DNA of 64,000 nt from CAYUVA01 sp964448115 [NCBI: uncultured bacterium] (GTDB taxonomy: Bacteria > CAYUVA01), in the NCBI GenBank assembly GCA_964448115.1, contig CAYUVA010000010.1:7010-71009 (forward strand), given 5' to 3'. The position numbers were made by a program, and so were the translations under genes. The notes beneath the pieces are model-generated. The model searched no databases, was not told the DNA's origin, and saw nothing but the letters and a program-made list of their open reading frames with translations. This document shows, piece by piece, positions 37,356-46,193 of the stretch (the stretch's first letter is position 1; each line of letters begins with the position of its first letter).

Positions 37356-37796
37356 CTATTCCTCCTTGAGTAACTGTATCATTGCCTCTAATGCCAAGTA
37401 GTAGCTCTGTTCCCTGAATCCGCTTATGACCCCATAAGCAAGTGGCGATAAAAGTGAAAACGAGCGGAAGTCCTCCCTGCCGAAGATGTTGCTCAAATGC
37501 ACCTCGATAGTCGGCAACCCCGCATCGGCGATCGCATCAGCGATAGCGATGCTCGTGTGCGAATAGGCACCGGCATTGATGATGATGCCATCGACCTTGT
37601 CGGCTATCTGCTGGATATAGTCGATCAGCGAGCCTTCGGAGTTACTCTGGAAGGAGACGATCTCAAAGCCTTTTTTATTGGCTATACTGGAGCACTCGTC
37701 AATAATGGCTTCAAGTTTAATATCTCCATAAATGGCGGTATTTCGCTTTCCTAATATGTTCAGGTTGGGACCGTTTATGATGGCTATTTTTTTCAT
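37356..37796 (-). CDS. aroQ: Type II 3-dehydroquinate dehydratase
   Basis: 146 residues, normal size for the dodecameric type II enzyme, step three of the shikimate pathway. Signatures: IINGPNLNILGKRNTAIYG with the catalytic tyrosine, NSEGSLIDYI, INAGAYSHTSIAIADAI and EVHLSNIFGREDFRSFS (catalytic His and Arg). It heads the aroQ-pepQ unit. Confidence 0.96.
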   Translation of the reverse strand: MKKIAIINGPNLNILGKRNTAIYGDIKLEAIIDECSSIANKKGFEIVSFQSNSEGSLIDYIQQIADKVDGIIINAGAYSHTSIAIADAIADAGLPTIEVHLSNIFGREDFRSFSLLSPLAYGVISGFREQSYYLALEAMIQLLKEE

Positions 37797-37823
37797 AATT
37801 GATTCCTTTCATGGCAATATTAT

Positions 37824-37850
37824 CACGCAAGGACGCAGAGACGCAAAGAG
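37824..37850. repeat. CTTTGCG-type dispersed intergenic repeat, copy 3 (inverted)
   Basis: CACGCAAGGACGCAGAGACG plus CAAAGAG on the plus strand is the reverse complement of the CTTTGCG unit (CTCTTTGCGTCTCTGCGTCC). It lies between divergent aroQ and fadL-like genes. Confidence 0.6.
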
Positions 37851-37957
37851 AAAAGGAGTGTTATGAATAAGGTTTGAAAATTGGCTTTTTTATGCTTGTC
37901 ATTAAGCCACTATTGTTGTAAGCATACCAGGGATTAACCTTCAAGCGGGAGTTGGGA

Positions 37958-39232
37958 ATGGATTCGAGACTCGTAACTTCAGTGTTGATATGTATGCTGT
38001 TTGTTCTATTCTTCATGCCGAACACCGCACAGGCAGGCGGTTTCGCAACCATCGACAACGGAACCCTTCGCATAGGAATGAAGGCTGTAGTCGGTCAAAG
38101 TGGGGATCTCTCCTCTATATTCTCCAATCCGGGGGCAATAACCGAGCTGAAGGGAACCAGGTTCTATTTCTCCTTTTACCCTACACAGATCGTTGCAAAG
38201 TTCAGGATGTGGGATCCAGAGACCCAAACCTACTCGCAAACCTTCAGACCTACTAAATCTGTGGGTGCGGTCCCCTACATAGCGGTTAGCTCAGATCTCG
38301 GCTTGAAGAAGTGGGTCTTCGGCTTAGCATTATACTTTCCCAATATTTCAGCAGCAGCACTTCCGGAGGATGCGCCGACCAAGTACCATGGAGTAGAGTC
38401 CTATTTCATCAACTGGTACCTGACCCCGGTAGCTTCTTACCGGTTGCACCCAAAGATATCGCTCGGATTCGGGATCAGCCATATATACGCTATCCAGTAT
38501 ATGCGAACAAGGGTAGATTTGTATGAGTTAATAGGAGTCGAGGGGGATGGAGAGATCGAAGCCTGGCCAGAGGACGGCGGGTATGTATGGAACGGTGGAA
38601 TCCTTTTCGGTCCCTTCGGTGGATTGCGAATCGGTATGAGCTACCTGAGTCGAGAGATACTCTATATGGAAGGCGAACTAAAAGCCAGGTCCCTAATCCC
38701 GGAGCTTCCCTTGAAGGCTGAAGGAACCTACAAAGAGGAAAAACCGATCCCAGAGAGCTTCCGCATGGGGGTGAACTACATCATAGATCCGCGCTGGGAT
38801 GTGGGAGTTGACTGGACGCTGTGGACCTTCAATATCATCAAGACAACCGTTGCCTACATCGATGGCGAGTGGCCGCTTAACATGGTAGAGCCTATGGTAA
38901 AAAAGAAAAACTATGGCAACTCATGGAACATAGCCATTGGCGCTAGGTATGCCATTAGCGACACCTGGCGTTGGATGTGGGGTATCGACATCGATCATTC
39001 ACCTATCCCGGACAAGACTTTCAGCGTGGATAATCCAACCTCATCGTTCTGGGGAGTTGCAACCGGAACATTGATTGAACTATCGGAAAACTGGACATTC
39101 GGCACCAGCTACTCCATCCAGTGGCAAAAGGAGCGTGATATCAAAGACAGCATTACCGAGCCGCCCACCAATGTCCAGACCAAGGTATATAACCACAAGC
39201 TCGCTTTCTCATTCAGTTACCACACCAGGTGA
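37958..39232 (+). CDS. FadL/TodX-type outer-membrane transport protein
   Basis: 424 residues. A signal peptide (about 1-28, cut near AQA-GG) is followed by the family N-terminus GGFATIDNGTLRIG and GQSGDLSSIFSNPGAI, with the NPG segment of the FadL plug domain, then a long barrel with regularly spaced amphipathic strands and final LAFSFSYHTR. FadL proteins take up hydrophobic compounds such as long-chain fatty acids. ATG 37958 has GGGAG six bases upstream; TTG 37952 is an alternative. Its last 16 bases overlap the 3' end of the convergent GT-C gene. Confidence 0.82.
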   Translation: MDSRLVTSVLICMLFVLFFMPNTAQAGGFATIDNGTLRIGMKAVVGQSGDLSSIFSNPGAITELKGTRFYFSFYPTQIVAKFRMWDPETQTYSQTFRPTKSVGAVPYIAVSSDLGLKKWVFGLALYFPNISAAALPEDAPTKYHGVESYFINWYLTPVASYRLHPKISLGFGISHIYAIQYMRTRVDLYELIGVEGDGEIEAWPEDGGYVWNGGILFGPFGGLRIGMSYLSREILYMEGELKARSLIPELPLKAEGTYKEEKPIPESFRMGVNYIIDPRWDVGVDWTLWTFNIIKTTVAYIDGEWPLNMVEPMVKKKNYGNSWNIAIGARYAISDTWRWMWGIDIDHSPIPDKTFSVDNPTSSFWGVATGTLIELSENWTFGTSYSIQWQKERDIKDSITEPPTNVQTKVYNHKLAFSFSYHTR

Positions 39233-41964
39233 ACACCTTCGATAAAAGGAACTCTGTATCTTAAAGTCTCATAGTCGAGATGATGGTTGACTAGCTCGAT
39301 GGATAGACGATGCACCCCAGGAGCGATCTCAGCTTTAACATGATAAGGTTGCATCTTATCTGACTGGATCTGTATTTCACCTACCTTCATTCCATCGATC
39401 AAGAGGTTCAGCCGAGGATACTCGCCGTGAACCTCTATTCCACCGGCATCTATGGTGAACCTGACCGGCCATCCCCTATTCTCAATAAGCGCCGAGACCT
39501 CTGAATTGGCGAATATGTAGATGAAATCCCGCACTGCGAAGGAAAACTCCCCCTTGAGCTTACTTGCCGGGATATGATCGCTAAAGACAGGTACATTCTT
39601 AGCACGGCTTGCTTGAATATTCCCTGGTTTGTGCGATAAAAACTCGATAAAATCCACTACCACTGCTGAAGGTTGGATGAGCGGAATATCGCAGATCTGT
39701 GATACAACTGCAATAGTCAATTCTTTGGACCTGCGCTTGTCCAAGCTACCATGCCCAGGAAGCTCGAAGTAATAGGCATTCCAATCCTCATCGACAATGG
39801 TAGCCCTTCCAATCTCCACATCATCCAGCTTAACTGAGATTATTGGTTGAGCGAGAGGATCGCCTGTCTTCAAGGCATTGATGGCTAGCCACCTTTTGTT
39901 AACAGCTATTGAAGCATCGATGGACACGACCTCCCCATCAGTGATCTCCCATCCACAAGGGGGAAGCGGCTCCATGAAGGAGGCATACAACTGTCCCTGC
40001 CGGGGAGCTATAAAATTTACCAACTCGGAAGGAGAAAGCCTGGGATATTTTCTGGCAACATAGTTGAATGCACGGGCTATGACCTGGTTGTCCGGCTCCC
40101 TGCGCAGCCGCATAGCAAGGCTTGGTGGATACAACCTCCCCGCTGATTTGCCTGGGGCGAGTCGATGTTCAAGTTCGATATACGATGAAGGGAACGCCTT
40201 GCCATATAGGGATAATCCACATACGGACACGATGAGCAGTGATATTGCCAGCGGAGGGATAAGATACCAGGGAAAAATTCTTCCAGAGCGCCTGGAAAAT
40301 AATATGAGCACGATGATCAGTACGAGAAACCCGATGAATACAGCGCTTGAAATACATTCTCCTGGCTTAGGATTGCATAGCGATACGAAAAAGCGCGCCA
40401 GATCGAAGCCTAGATGTTCAGACAAAAGCTCCAGAAATTTAGCTCGCCCATCAGCGACCGGAAATCTTAAGCCTGGAAATAATATGAAGAAAAAGGTGAT
40501 GACACAGGTTAAAATGCATCCCAATCCCAGTAATAACCGCGATACCAGGTCTTTGCTCGTGGCTATGAAATATCCAAGCGGTAAAGACAGCAAGGGCAAC
40601 AGGTGGGCGATGAATCTGCCCGGCGGATTATAGCCTCCATACCATATCCAACCGCGACCCATCAAAACCAGGCATAGCACACCGAAAAATGTGGCTGCTA
40701 TGATTGAACCTGCCCGGTGTTTGATTTTTATTAGAAAAAATAAGCCGATGAAGGCAAAAATATATATGGGGGATACTATGAACAGCCCGAACTCCTGGTC
40801 AACGAAGCTGCCCATCAGCCCGACGATGAAGTTAATATTAGGTAAGAACATCCTGCTCAATGCTGGAGATGACAGGTATTTCCCGACAAAAAATGCTCCT
40901 TTGAAGATGATCATATCGAGCAAAACATAAGCGACTGCAAGGATTATCGCCAATAAAAAGCCCCTCGATGTCGCTCTTTTAGCTCTGCGATTGAAAACCA
41001 GAAAGATCAAAAGCACAATAAAAGCGGTTATAGCAAAGCGCATGCGAAGCAAAACCAATCCGATGAAGGCAAGCGGCATCCAAAGGTAACTGAACCTCGC
41101 ATTGCTCGTGATTAGTAAAAGGGCGATGATGGTGATCAGGGCTGCTGCAACCTCCGGGAATACATGGCTTGAGTATATGGATAAAGGAGCAAAGCAAAAT
41201 ACTAGTACCACTGCTATCTTGGCTTTGATACCAGCTACTGGAAGGCGTGATAACCAATACAAGGCTATACACCCAGCAAGGGCGGTGATTATATTGAGTA
41301 GCAACACAACGCCAAACCTGCCCCAGAATAGGTATCCTGGAAGGATTAACAGCGTAAAGCCGAGACGCTTGAAGATGGAGGTTGTAAAAATGCCCCCAGA
41401 TACCTCGTAATTATACAGAAAATCCCTGTAATCACGATTCTCTATATTATTTCTCAGGTCAAGGTCTCCATCGTGAATGAGCGAATGTGCGTTGATAAGG
41501 TAAATCGGCTCATCGCCATCGGTGCTTACAGAGGCTGAGGTATATGCCCCGATGAGCGCATAGTAGGTGAATAGGGTGATGAACAGTAAGATAATTTCCT
41601 TTCTGCCCGTGGCAGCATCTTGGAAAAATCTACCCAGTCCCTGAGACAAAAAGACCAATATGAAAACCAGAACCCAGAACCTCCATAAGCCTGGCAGCGA
41701 ATCGATGAATCTATGGTAACTGCATAAAAAAGCTGGTAGCAAGGGTAGAGCTAAAATGATGCAAGAAGACCTTTTTTCGAATAAAAAAGACCATAATATG
41801 AAAGATAAAAAACCGATTACAACAGCAAACACCAATACCCATTGATCGAAGTGCTCGCCTTGCGGGATGTAACCGAGGACGAAGATGAGCAAAAAAAGGA
41901 CCAGGATGCAACCGGTTGATATCAGGCTTCTCGATTTAATCCACATCCTTAATGATGATATCAT
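39217..41964 (-). CDS. Large GT-C membrane glycosyltransferase with C-terminal beta-rich domain
   Basis: 915 residues. About 14 helices up to residue 590 (IRLW..ISTGCILVLFLLIFVLG at the start) are followed by a soluble beta-rich region of about 300 residues. The first major outer loop has SASVSTDGDEPIYLINAHSL and HDGDLDLRNNI, the acidic motif of GT-C enzymes that act on long-chain polyprenyl-phosphate donors. The C-terminal part contains sugar-binding-like segments (VDGMKVGEIQIQ, VPVFSDHIPASK) with no assignable family. It is the largest of four GT-C proteins here. The 3' overlap with the FadL gene is 16 bases. Acceptor and donor unknown. Confidence 0.75.
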   Translation of the reverse strand: MISSLRMWIKSRSLISTGCILVLFLLIFVLGYIPQGEHFDQWVLVFAVVIGFLSFILWSFLFEKRSSCIILALPLLPAFLCSYHRFIDSLPGLWRFWVLVFILVFLSQGLGRFFQDAATGRKEIILLFITLFTYYALIGAYTSASVSTDGDEPIYLINAHSLIHDGDLDLRNNIENRDYRDFLYNYEVSGGIFTTSIFKRLGFTLLILPGYLFWGRFGVVLLLNIITALAGCIALYWLSRLPVAGIKAKIAVVLVFCFAPLSIYSSHVFPEVAAALITIIALLLITSNARFSYLWMPLAFIGLVLLRMRFAITAFIVLLIFLVFNRRAKRATSRGFLLAIILAVAYVLLDMIIFKGAFFVGKYLSSPALSRMFLPNINFIVGLMGSFVDQEFGLFIVSPIYIFAFIGLFFLIKIKHRAGSIIAATFFGVLCLVLMGRGWIWYGGYNPPGRFIAHLLPLLSLPLGYFIATSKDLVSRLLLGLGCILTCVITFFFILFPGLRFPVADGRAKFLELLSEHLGFDLARFFVSLCNPKPGECISSAVFIGFLVLIIVLILFSRRSGRIFPWYLIPPLAISLLIVSVCGLSLYGKAFPSSYIELEHRLAPGKSAGRLYPPSLAMRLRREPDNQVIARAFNYVARKYPRLSPSELVNFIAPRQGQLYASFMEPLPPCGWEITDGEVVSIDASIAVNKRWLAINALKTGDPLAQPIISVKLDDVEIGRATIVDEDWNAYYFELPGHGSLDKRRSKELTIAVVSQICDIPLIQPSAVVVDFIEFLSHKPGNIQASRAKNVPVFSDHIPASKLKGEFSFAVRDFIYIFANSEVSALIENRGWPVRFTIDAGGIEVHGEYPRLNLLIDGMKVGEIQIQSDKMQPYHVKAEIAPGVHRLSIELVNHHLDYETLRYRVPFIEGVHLVW

Positions 41965-42006
41965 ATAAGCTCACTTTTGTTGATCATACTAGCCGTGAGG
42001 TTACAA

Positions 42007-42759
42007 ATGGAAGCGCAAGATACACGGGGCTACGCTCGCGCATTCGTATTCGGCGCCACAGGTTACAGCGGACAGGCAGTGGTGGAGCGGCTATTGGAGC
42101 TTGGGGTAGAAACGATTGCTCATGTAAGGCATGACTCGCCGAAGCTGGATGCCTGGAAGGATTATTTCAAAAGCAAAGGCGCTATTGTGGATGCCACCCC
42201 CTGGCAGATAGAATCCATGAGCGAGACGCTAGGCTCTTTTGCACCAAAGGCTATGTTCTGCCTGATCGGAACCACCAGCGCCAGGCGCAGACAATTAAAG
42301 AGGTTAGGCAAAGATCCACGGTCTGCATCCTACGAGGCGGTCGATTTCGGTTTGACCGATCTATTAGTGAAGGCGGCAGTTGCCTCCCAAGTGGAACCAA
42401 GATTTGTCTATCTGTCCGCAGTCGGTACCGGACCCAAGGCGCTTACCGCATACATGAAAGCTCGCTATAAGGCTGAGATGGCTATCATCAACAGCGGATT
42501 ACCATATACCATAATCCGTCCTTCATTCATAGCTGGCAAGGATAGAGAGGGTAGGCGCTCGGAATACCTATTTGCACAGGCGGTGGATAAAATGCTAATC
42601 ATCCCAGCCCGGCTCGGAGCATCGAACCTGGTGGCCAAATACGCATCAGTAGATGGTAAGACGCTTGCAAAAGCGCTGGTTAAGGCTGCATTTTCTCCTG
42701 AATATGTTGATAAAATACTTCAAGGAACCGAACTTAGGAGCTTATATGAGATAGAGTAA
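42007..42759 (+). CDS. NAD(P)-binding atypical short-chain reductase (NmrA/HTATIP2-like)
   Basis: 250 residues. The Rossmann motif FGATGYSGQAVVERLLELG near the N-terminus, then VYLSAVGTGP and a YMKARYKAEMAIINSGLPYT segment (Tyr-x3-Lys-like pair) place it among atypical SDRs such as NmrA-like or HTATIP2-type oxidoreductases. It has no clear catalytic neighbour. ATG 42007 was chosen because GAGG lies 6 bases upstream; TTG 41977 is in frame. It is divergent from the GT-C gene by about 42 bases and convergent with the FHA-CpaF gene. Confidence 0.72.
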   Translation: MEAQDTRGYARAFVFGATGYSGQAVVERLLELGVETIAHVRHDSPKLDAWKDYFKSKGAIVDATPWQIESMSETLGSFAPKAMFCLIGTTSARRRQLKRLGKDPRSASYEAVDFGLTDLLVKAAVASQVEPRFVYLSAVGTGPKALTAYMKARYKAEMAIINSGLPYTIIRPSFIAGKDREGRRSEYLFAQAVDKMLIIPARLGASNLVAKYASVDGKTLAKALVKAAFSPEYVDKILQGTELRSLYEIE

Positions 42760-42780
42760 TACTCTCATTTTTATAAAGAA

Positions 42781-44664
42781 TCATAAGTCTTTTGCAAAAA
42801 AATCCTCTGGAATAAGTATCCCCTTGGCGTGAAATTCAGGTAGGAAAGTAGGTATATGCCCCATAGTATGGAACTCGCCGATGACTCGCCCTCGTTCACC
42901 CAAGCCTTCCTGGATGAACTTGAAGATCGGCTTGATCTTGATGCGGTAATGCTCATCCACCTCATCCATGACCTCTACTACCTCGGTAACCTTTCTTGAT
43001 CCATCGGGGAAGCGGGCAGTGTGAATGATGATATCTACTGCGCTGATGATCTGTTCACGGATCGCCTTAACAGGTAGATCCATACCCGCCATTAGCACCA
43101 TAGTCTCCAGTCGGCTCAGTGCATCCTGTGAGCTGTTGGAGTGCAGTGTGGTCATGGATCCGTCGTGTCCAGTGTTCATCGCCTGGATCATGTCGATCGA
43201 CTCGCCGCCTCGGCACTCGCCGACTACGATGCGATCCGGTCTCATTCTAAGTGAGTTCCTCACCAGGTCGCGAATGGTGATCTCCCCCTTGCCTTCTATG
43301 TTTGGCGGTCTAGCTTCCAATGATATCCAGTGCTCCTGGTGCAACTGTAATTCGGTTACGATCTCGATGGTAACAATGCGCTCCGAGTTGGGTATGAAAC
43401 CTGAGCAGACATTGAGCAGGGTTGTCTTTCCCGATCCAGTACCGCCTGAGATAACCAGGTTTTTTCGTCCCAACACGCAAGCCTTGATAAAGGCAGCTAT
43501 CTTGGGGGTGAGGGTTTGGAAAGCAATCAAGTCATGCACTGTGTAGGGATTCTTGGCGAAACGGCGGATGGTTATGCAGGGTCCCTTGACCGCAATGGGC
43601 GGGATGATGGCGTTGACTCGCGAGCCGTCCTTGAGCCTTGCATCGACCATCGGTGAGCTTTCATCTATTCTCCTGCCAATGGGACCCAGGATGCGTTCAA
43701 TGGTTGACATAACCGCATCGTTGGTCGAGAACTTCGATTCTGTAAGGGTGATCTTGCCGTATTTCTCGATATAGATCTGGTCTTTATTGTTGACCATGAC
43801 CTCGGTGATCATCTCGTCAGCCAAGTAGTCCTCCAGGGGACCTAGTCCAAGCGCCTCGTCGAAGACCTGCTTTGCCAGGTCGCGCTTGGAGACCCAGCGA
43901 GGAATCTCGCCAGCCATCTCGGTAATGATGTCGCGGATGAGCTTCTTGGTCTTCTCGCGCAGCTCTTTTTCCTTGGTCTTGTTGAAGTCCATCTTGCGCA
44001 GATCCATGTACTCCAACAATCGACGATGGATCTCTTTTTTAAGCTCAAGCAGAATCTCGTTTTTCTTGATCTCTTCATCGGAGAGAACCCTCTTGACTAT
44101 CTTTTGTGCTAGATCCATCTGGAAGTTTTCATCATAGAAGTCATCCTGGAAGTCGTATTCCTTTTCAGCCCTTTTTAGCTCATAAGCCCCCAACTGTTTT
44201 GCCTTATCCTTTAGAGTACTGCTTTTATCAGTCTTTTTTACAGCAAATGGATCCTCGCGATCGTCAATGGAGAAGTCTTCATCAAGCGAATCCTCGATTT
44301 GTTCCCTTACCGTATCGAGGTCATAGATTTGGGTCGAGATGCTCTCTTCTGGAGGCTGGTTTTCATCAATTTGGGTTAAGATTATAAGAAAGTCTCCGAT
44401 TCGGATCTCGTCGTTCACCTTTATTGCTTGATCGCGTTTATTGGGTATTCGTACATTATTCACCAGGGTGCCGTTTGCGCTGCCAAGGTCTTGGATATAG
44501 AAATTACCGTTTTTTTGCTTGAGCACCGCGTGGTTCCTGGACACGTTGGACTGGAGCAGGGAGATATCGTTGTTCCTCAGGCGCCCAATGGTAAGTACAT
44601 CTTTATTAATCTCCTTCTCATGGATGATATTATCAAAGCGGTCTTTTACTATAAGTTTATGCAT
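42781..44664 (-). CDS. FHA domain fused to a CpaF/TadA-type secretion ATPase
   Basis: 627 residues. An FHA phosphothreonine-binding domain (1-100; TIGRLRNNDISL, NVSRNHAVL, DLGSANGTLVNN) is joined by an acidic/Lys-rich linker (about 105-200) to a CpaF-type ATPase (about 200-600) with Walker A ISGGTGSGKTTLLN, an Asp box region and DGSMTTLHSNS. CpaF powers the Flp/Tad pilus or related secretion machines. The FHA domain suggests control by one of the two Ser/Thr kinases of this window. No other tad/cpa genes are adjacent, which is unusual. A minus-strand promoter (TTGAAA at 44738-44733, TATAAT at 44716-44711) precedes it. Confidence 0.88.
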   Translation of the reverse strand: MHKLIVKDRFDNIIHEKEINKDVLTIGRLRNNDISLLQSNVSRNHAVLKQKNGNFYIQDLGSANGTLVNNVRIPNKRDQAIKVNDEIRIGDFLIILTQIDENQPPEESISTQIYDLDTVREQIEDSLDEDFSIDDREDPFAVKKTDKSSTLKDKAKQLGAYELKRAEKEYDFQDDFYDENFQMDLAQKIVKRVLSDEEIKKNEILLELKKEIHRRLLEYMDLRKMDFNKTKEKELREKTKKLIRDIITEMAGEIPRWVSKRDLAKQVFDEALGLGPLEDYLADEMITEVMVNNKDQIYIEKYGKITLTESKFSTNDAVMSTIERILGPIGRRIDESSPMVDARLKDGSRVNAIIPPIAVKGPCITIRRFAKNPYTVHDLIAFQTLTPKIAAFIKACVLGRKNLVISGGTGSGKTTLLNVCSGFIPNSERIVTIEIVTELQLHQEHWISLEARPPNIEGKGEITIRDLVRNSLRMRPDRIVVGECRGGESIDMIQAMNTGHDGSMTTLHSNSSQDALSRLETMVLMAGMDLPVKAIREQIISAVDIIIHTARFPDGSRKVTEVVEVMDEVDEHYRIKIKPIFKFIQEGLGERGRVIGEFHTMGHIPTFLPEFHAKGILIPEDFFAKDL

Positions 44665-44710
44665 TTTCGTTTACACCTAATCGGTTTTTTTGACTTTGCT
44701 ACACACAGAT

Positions 44711-44738
44711 ATTATAGCTCAATTACAGACCTTTTCAA
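44711..44738 (-). promoter_or_regulatory. Promoter of the FHA-CpaF gene
   Basis: On the minus strand: TTGAAA (44738-44733), 16-base spacer, TATAAT (44716-44711). Start expected near 44704, about 40 bases before the ATG. Confidence 0.55.
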
Positions 44739-44977
44739 TATAGCCGAGTATCCCAAATTTTCGACTTGGATTTTCAACAAGATAATTGCATTTTAGCAGT
44801 CTATCTTTTATGTGGCGATATTTGCAATAGATCATGTGGCTTCCATAAATCAAAATCCGACTACCATAAAGTCCTAAGCCCCGACCTTATCCGCAGAGAC
44901 TGAAGGCACCTAGATACCACTTTATATCCTATCCCGATGAAATCGTGATATCCGGAGAACCACGGTATCCCATCCCC

Positions 44978-45002
44978 TTTGTGCCCTCGTGCCTTTGTGC
45001 TT
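44978..45002. repeat. CTTTGTG-type dispersed intergenic repeat, copy 4
   Basis: CTTTGTGCCCTCGTGCCTTT followed by GTGCT lies in the 388-base gap 44665-45052. The rest of that gap shows no open frame of note and no RNA gene; only the promoter at 44711-44738 stands out. Confidence 0.55.
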
Positions 45003-45052
45003 ATAAAACCTCAGCCATTCATCCCGTTTTAATTGGTTGCGGCTACGCTGCC

Positions 45053-46015
45053 TTAGTCGCTTTGTTGTTTGATTATCTCGATAAAGGATTCCTCCAAGGT
45101 TTCGCCAAGCGGGGTCAATGACTCGATAGTCCCCTTGGCTGCCCTGACCAGATCGATCGCCTCGCCAGCTTTCTCTCTAGTGTGGATCTGGATGGAATAC
45201 CTCCCCTGCGACAGCATCTTCAGATTATCGCCGAGATGTTTGAGAGCCTCGATCGTGGTTTCATCTACATTGGAGAAGGTGAGTATGTAGATATCGGTCA
45301 TGCGTCTTATGTTTTCAACCGTATCTGTTCTGATCAATCTTGCCTGTGATATGATGGCTACTCGGTCAGCGATCAGCTCGATCTCTGATAACTGGTGCGA
45401 GCTGATCACGATAGTTCGTCCTAACTCTTTTTCCTTTTTCAGAAGCTCGCGCATCTTGACCTTTGCCATAGGGTCTAATCCGGAGGTCGGTTCATCGAGC
45501 ATGAGAAGCTCCGGCTGCCCGATCAGCGCCTGTGCCAGGCAGATCCTCTGCAACATCCCTTTGCTATATCCTTTAAGCCTTTTGTTTTCATGCTTTTTAA
45601 GATCCAATGATTGAAGCAATTCCTCTATACGATGTTGCCTTTTTTGAGGGGGTACTCTGTCCATTGCGCCGAATAGATGCAACATTGACCTGCCAGTCAG
45701 ATGGTTATAAAAGGAGAACTCCTCTGGCATGAATCCGATCCGAGCCAGCCGGTGAACATCTATGCCGTACTCTCCGAAGATCCTGAATTTGCCACTACTT
45801 TGATGGATAAATCCGAGTAGAATGTAAAAAAAAGTTGTCTTTCCTGAACCGTTGGGACCGATGATTCCGAATATCTCACCCCGACGAACCTCCAGACTCA
45901 CATCAACTAAAGCAGTTGATTCTGCTCCAAACGCCTGTCGGTAGGTCTTGCAAAGGTTATGAGTAGTTATTATATATTCAATCCCTTTATCTTCCATTGC
46001 GGCTCTGTGCTCCAT
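45053..46015 (-). CDS. ABC transporter ATP-binding protein
   Basis: 320 residues. Walker A is GPNGSGKTT, the signature is YSKGMLQRI with LAQALIGQPELLMLDEPTSG (Walker B), and the switch histidine lies in VISSHQLSE. The layout, with a C-terminal extension of about 90 residues, resembles the ATP-binding partner of simple export systems (CcmA/DrrA group). No permease gene is adjacent, so its membrane partner is elsewhere. ATG 46015 is used; ATG 45997 is also possible. Confidence 0.88.
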   Translation of the reverse strand: MEHRAAMEDKGIEYIITTHNLCKTYRQAFGAESTALVDVSLEVRRGEIFGIIGPNGSGKTTFFYILLGFIHQSSGKFRIFGEYGIDVHRLARIGFMPEEFSFYNHLTGRSMLHLFGAMDRVPPQKRQHRIEELLQSLDLKKHENKRLKGYSKGMLQRICLAQALIGQPELLMLDEPTSGLDPMAKVKMRELLKKEKELGRTIVISSHQLSEIELIADRVAIISQARLIRTDTVENIRRMTDIYILTFSNVDETTIEALKHLGDNLKMLSQGRYSIQIHTREKAGEAIDLVRAAKGTIESLTPLGETLEESFIEIIKQQSD

Positions 46016-46060
46016 TTATAAGCCATCCTATGGCTCTTTTGAACATATTGCAAGATATTT

Positions 46061-46160
46061 AGTTTGTTAGTTTCTAGTTACTTGTTTCTGGTTTCTTGTT
46101 TCTAGTTAGTTAGCTGGCTCGATTTTTTGGTTAACTAGTTTATTGATTTGCTGGTTTCTG
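46061..46160. repeat. Degenerate TTTCTAGTT/TTTCTGG tandem tract
   Basis: Near-repeats TTTCTAGTT, TTTCTGGTT, TTTCTTGTT, TTTCTAGTT and later TTTCTGG occur in a 178-base gap between the ABC and tatD genes. Unit length drifts from 7 to 9 bases. It is intergenic and not a hairpin. Confidence 0.5.
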
Positions 46161-46193
46161 GCGTAGATTTTTATGATCGCTACTTGGGCGGCG

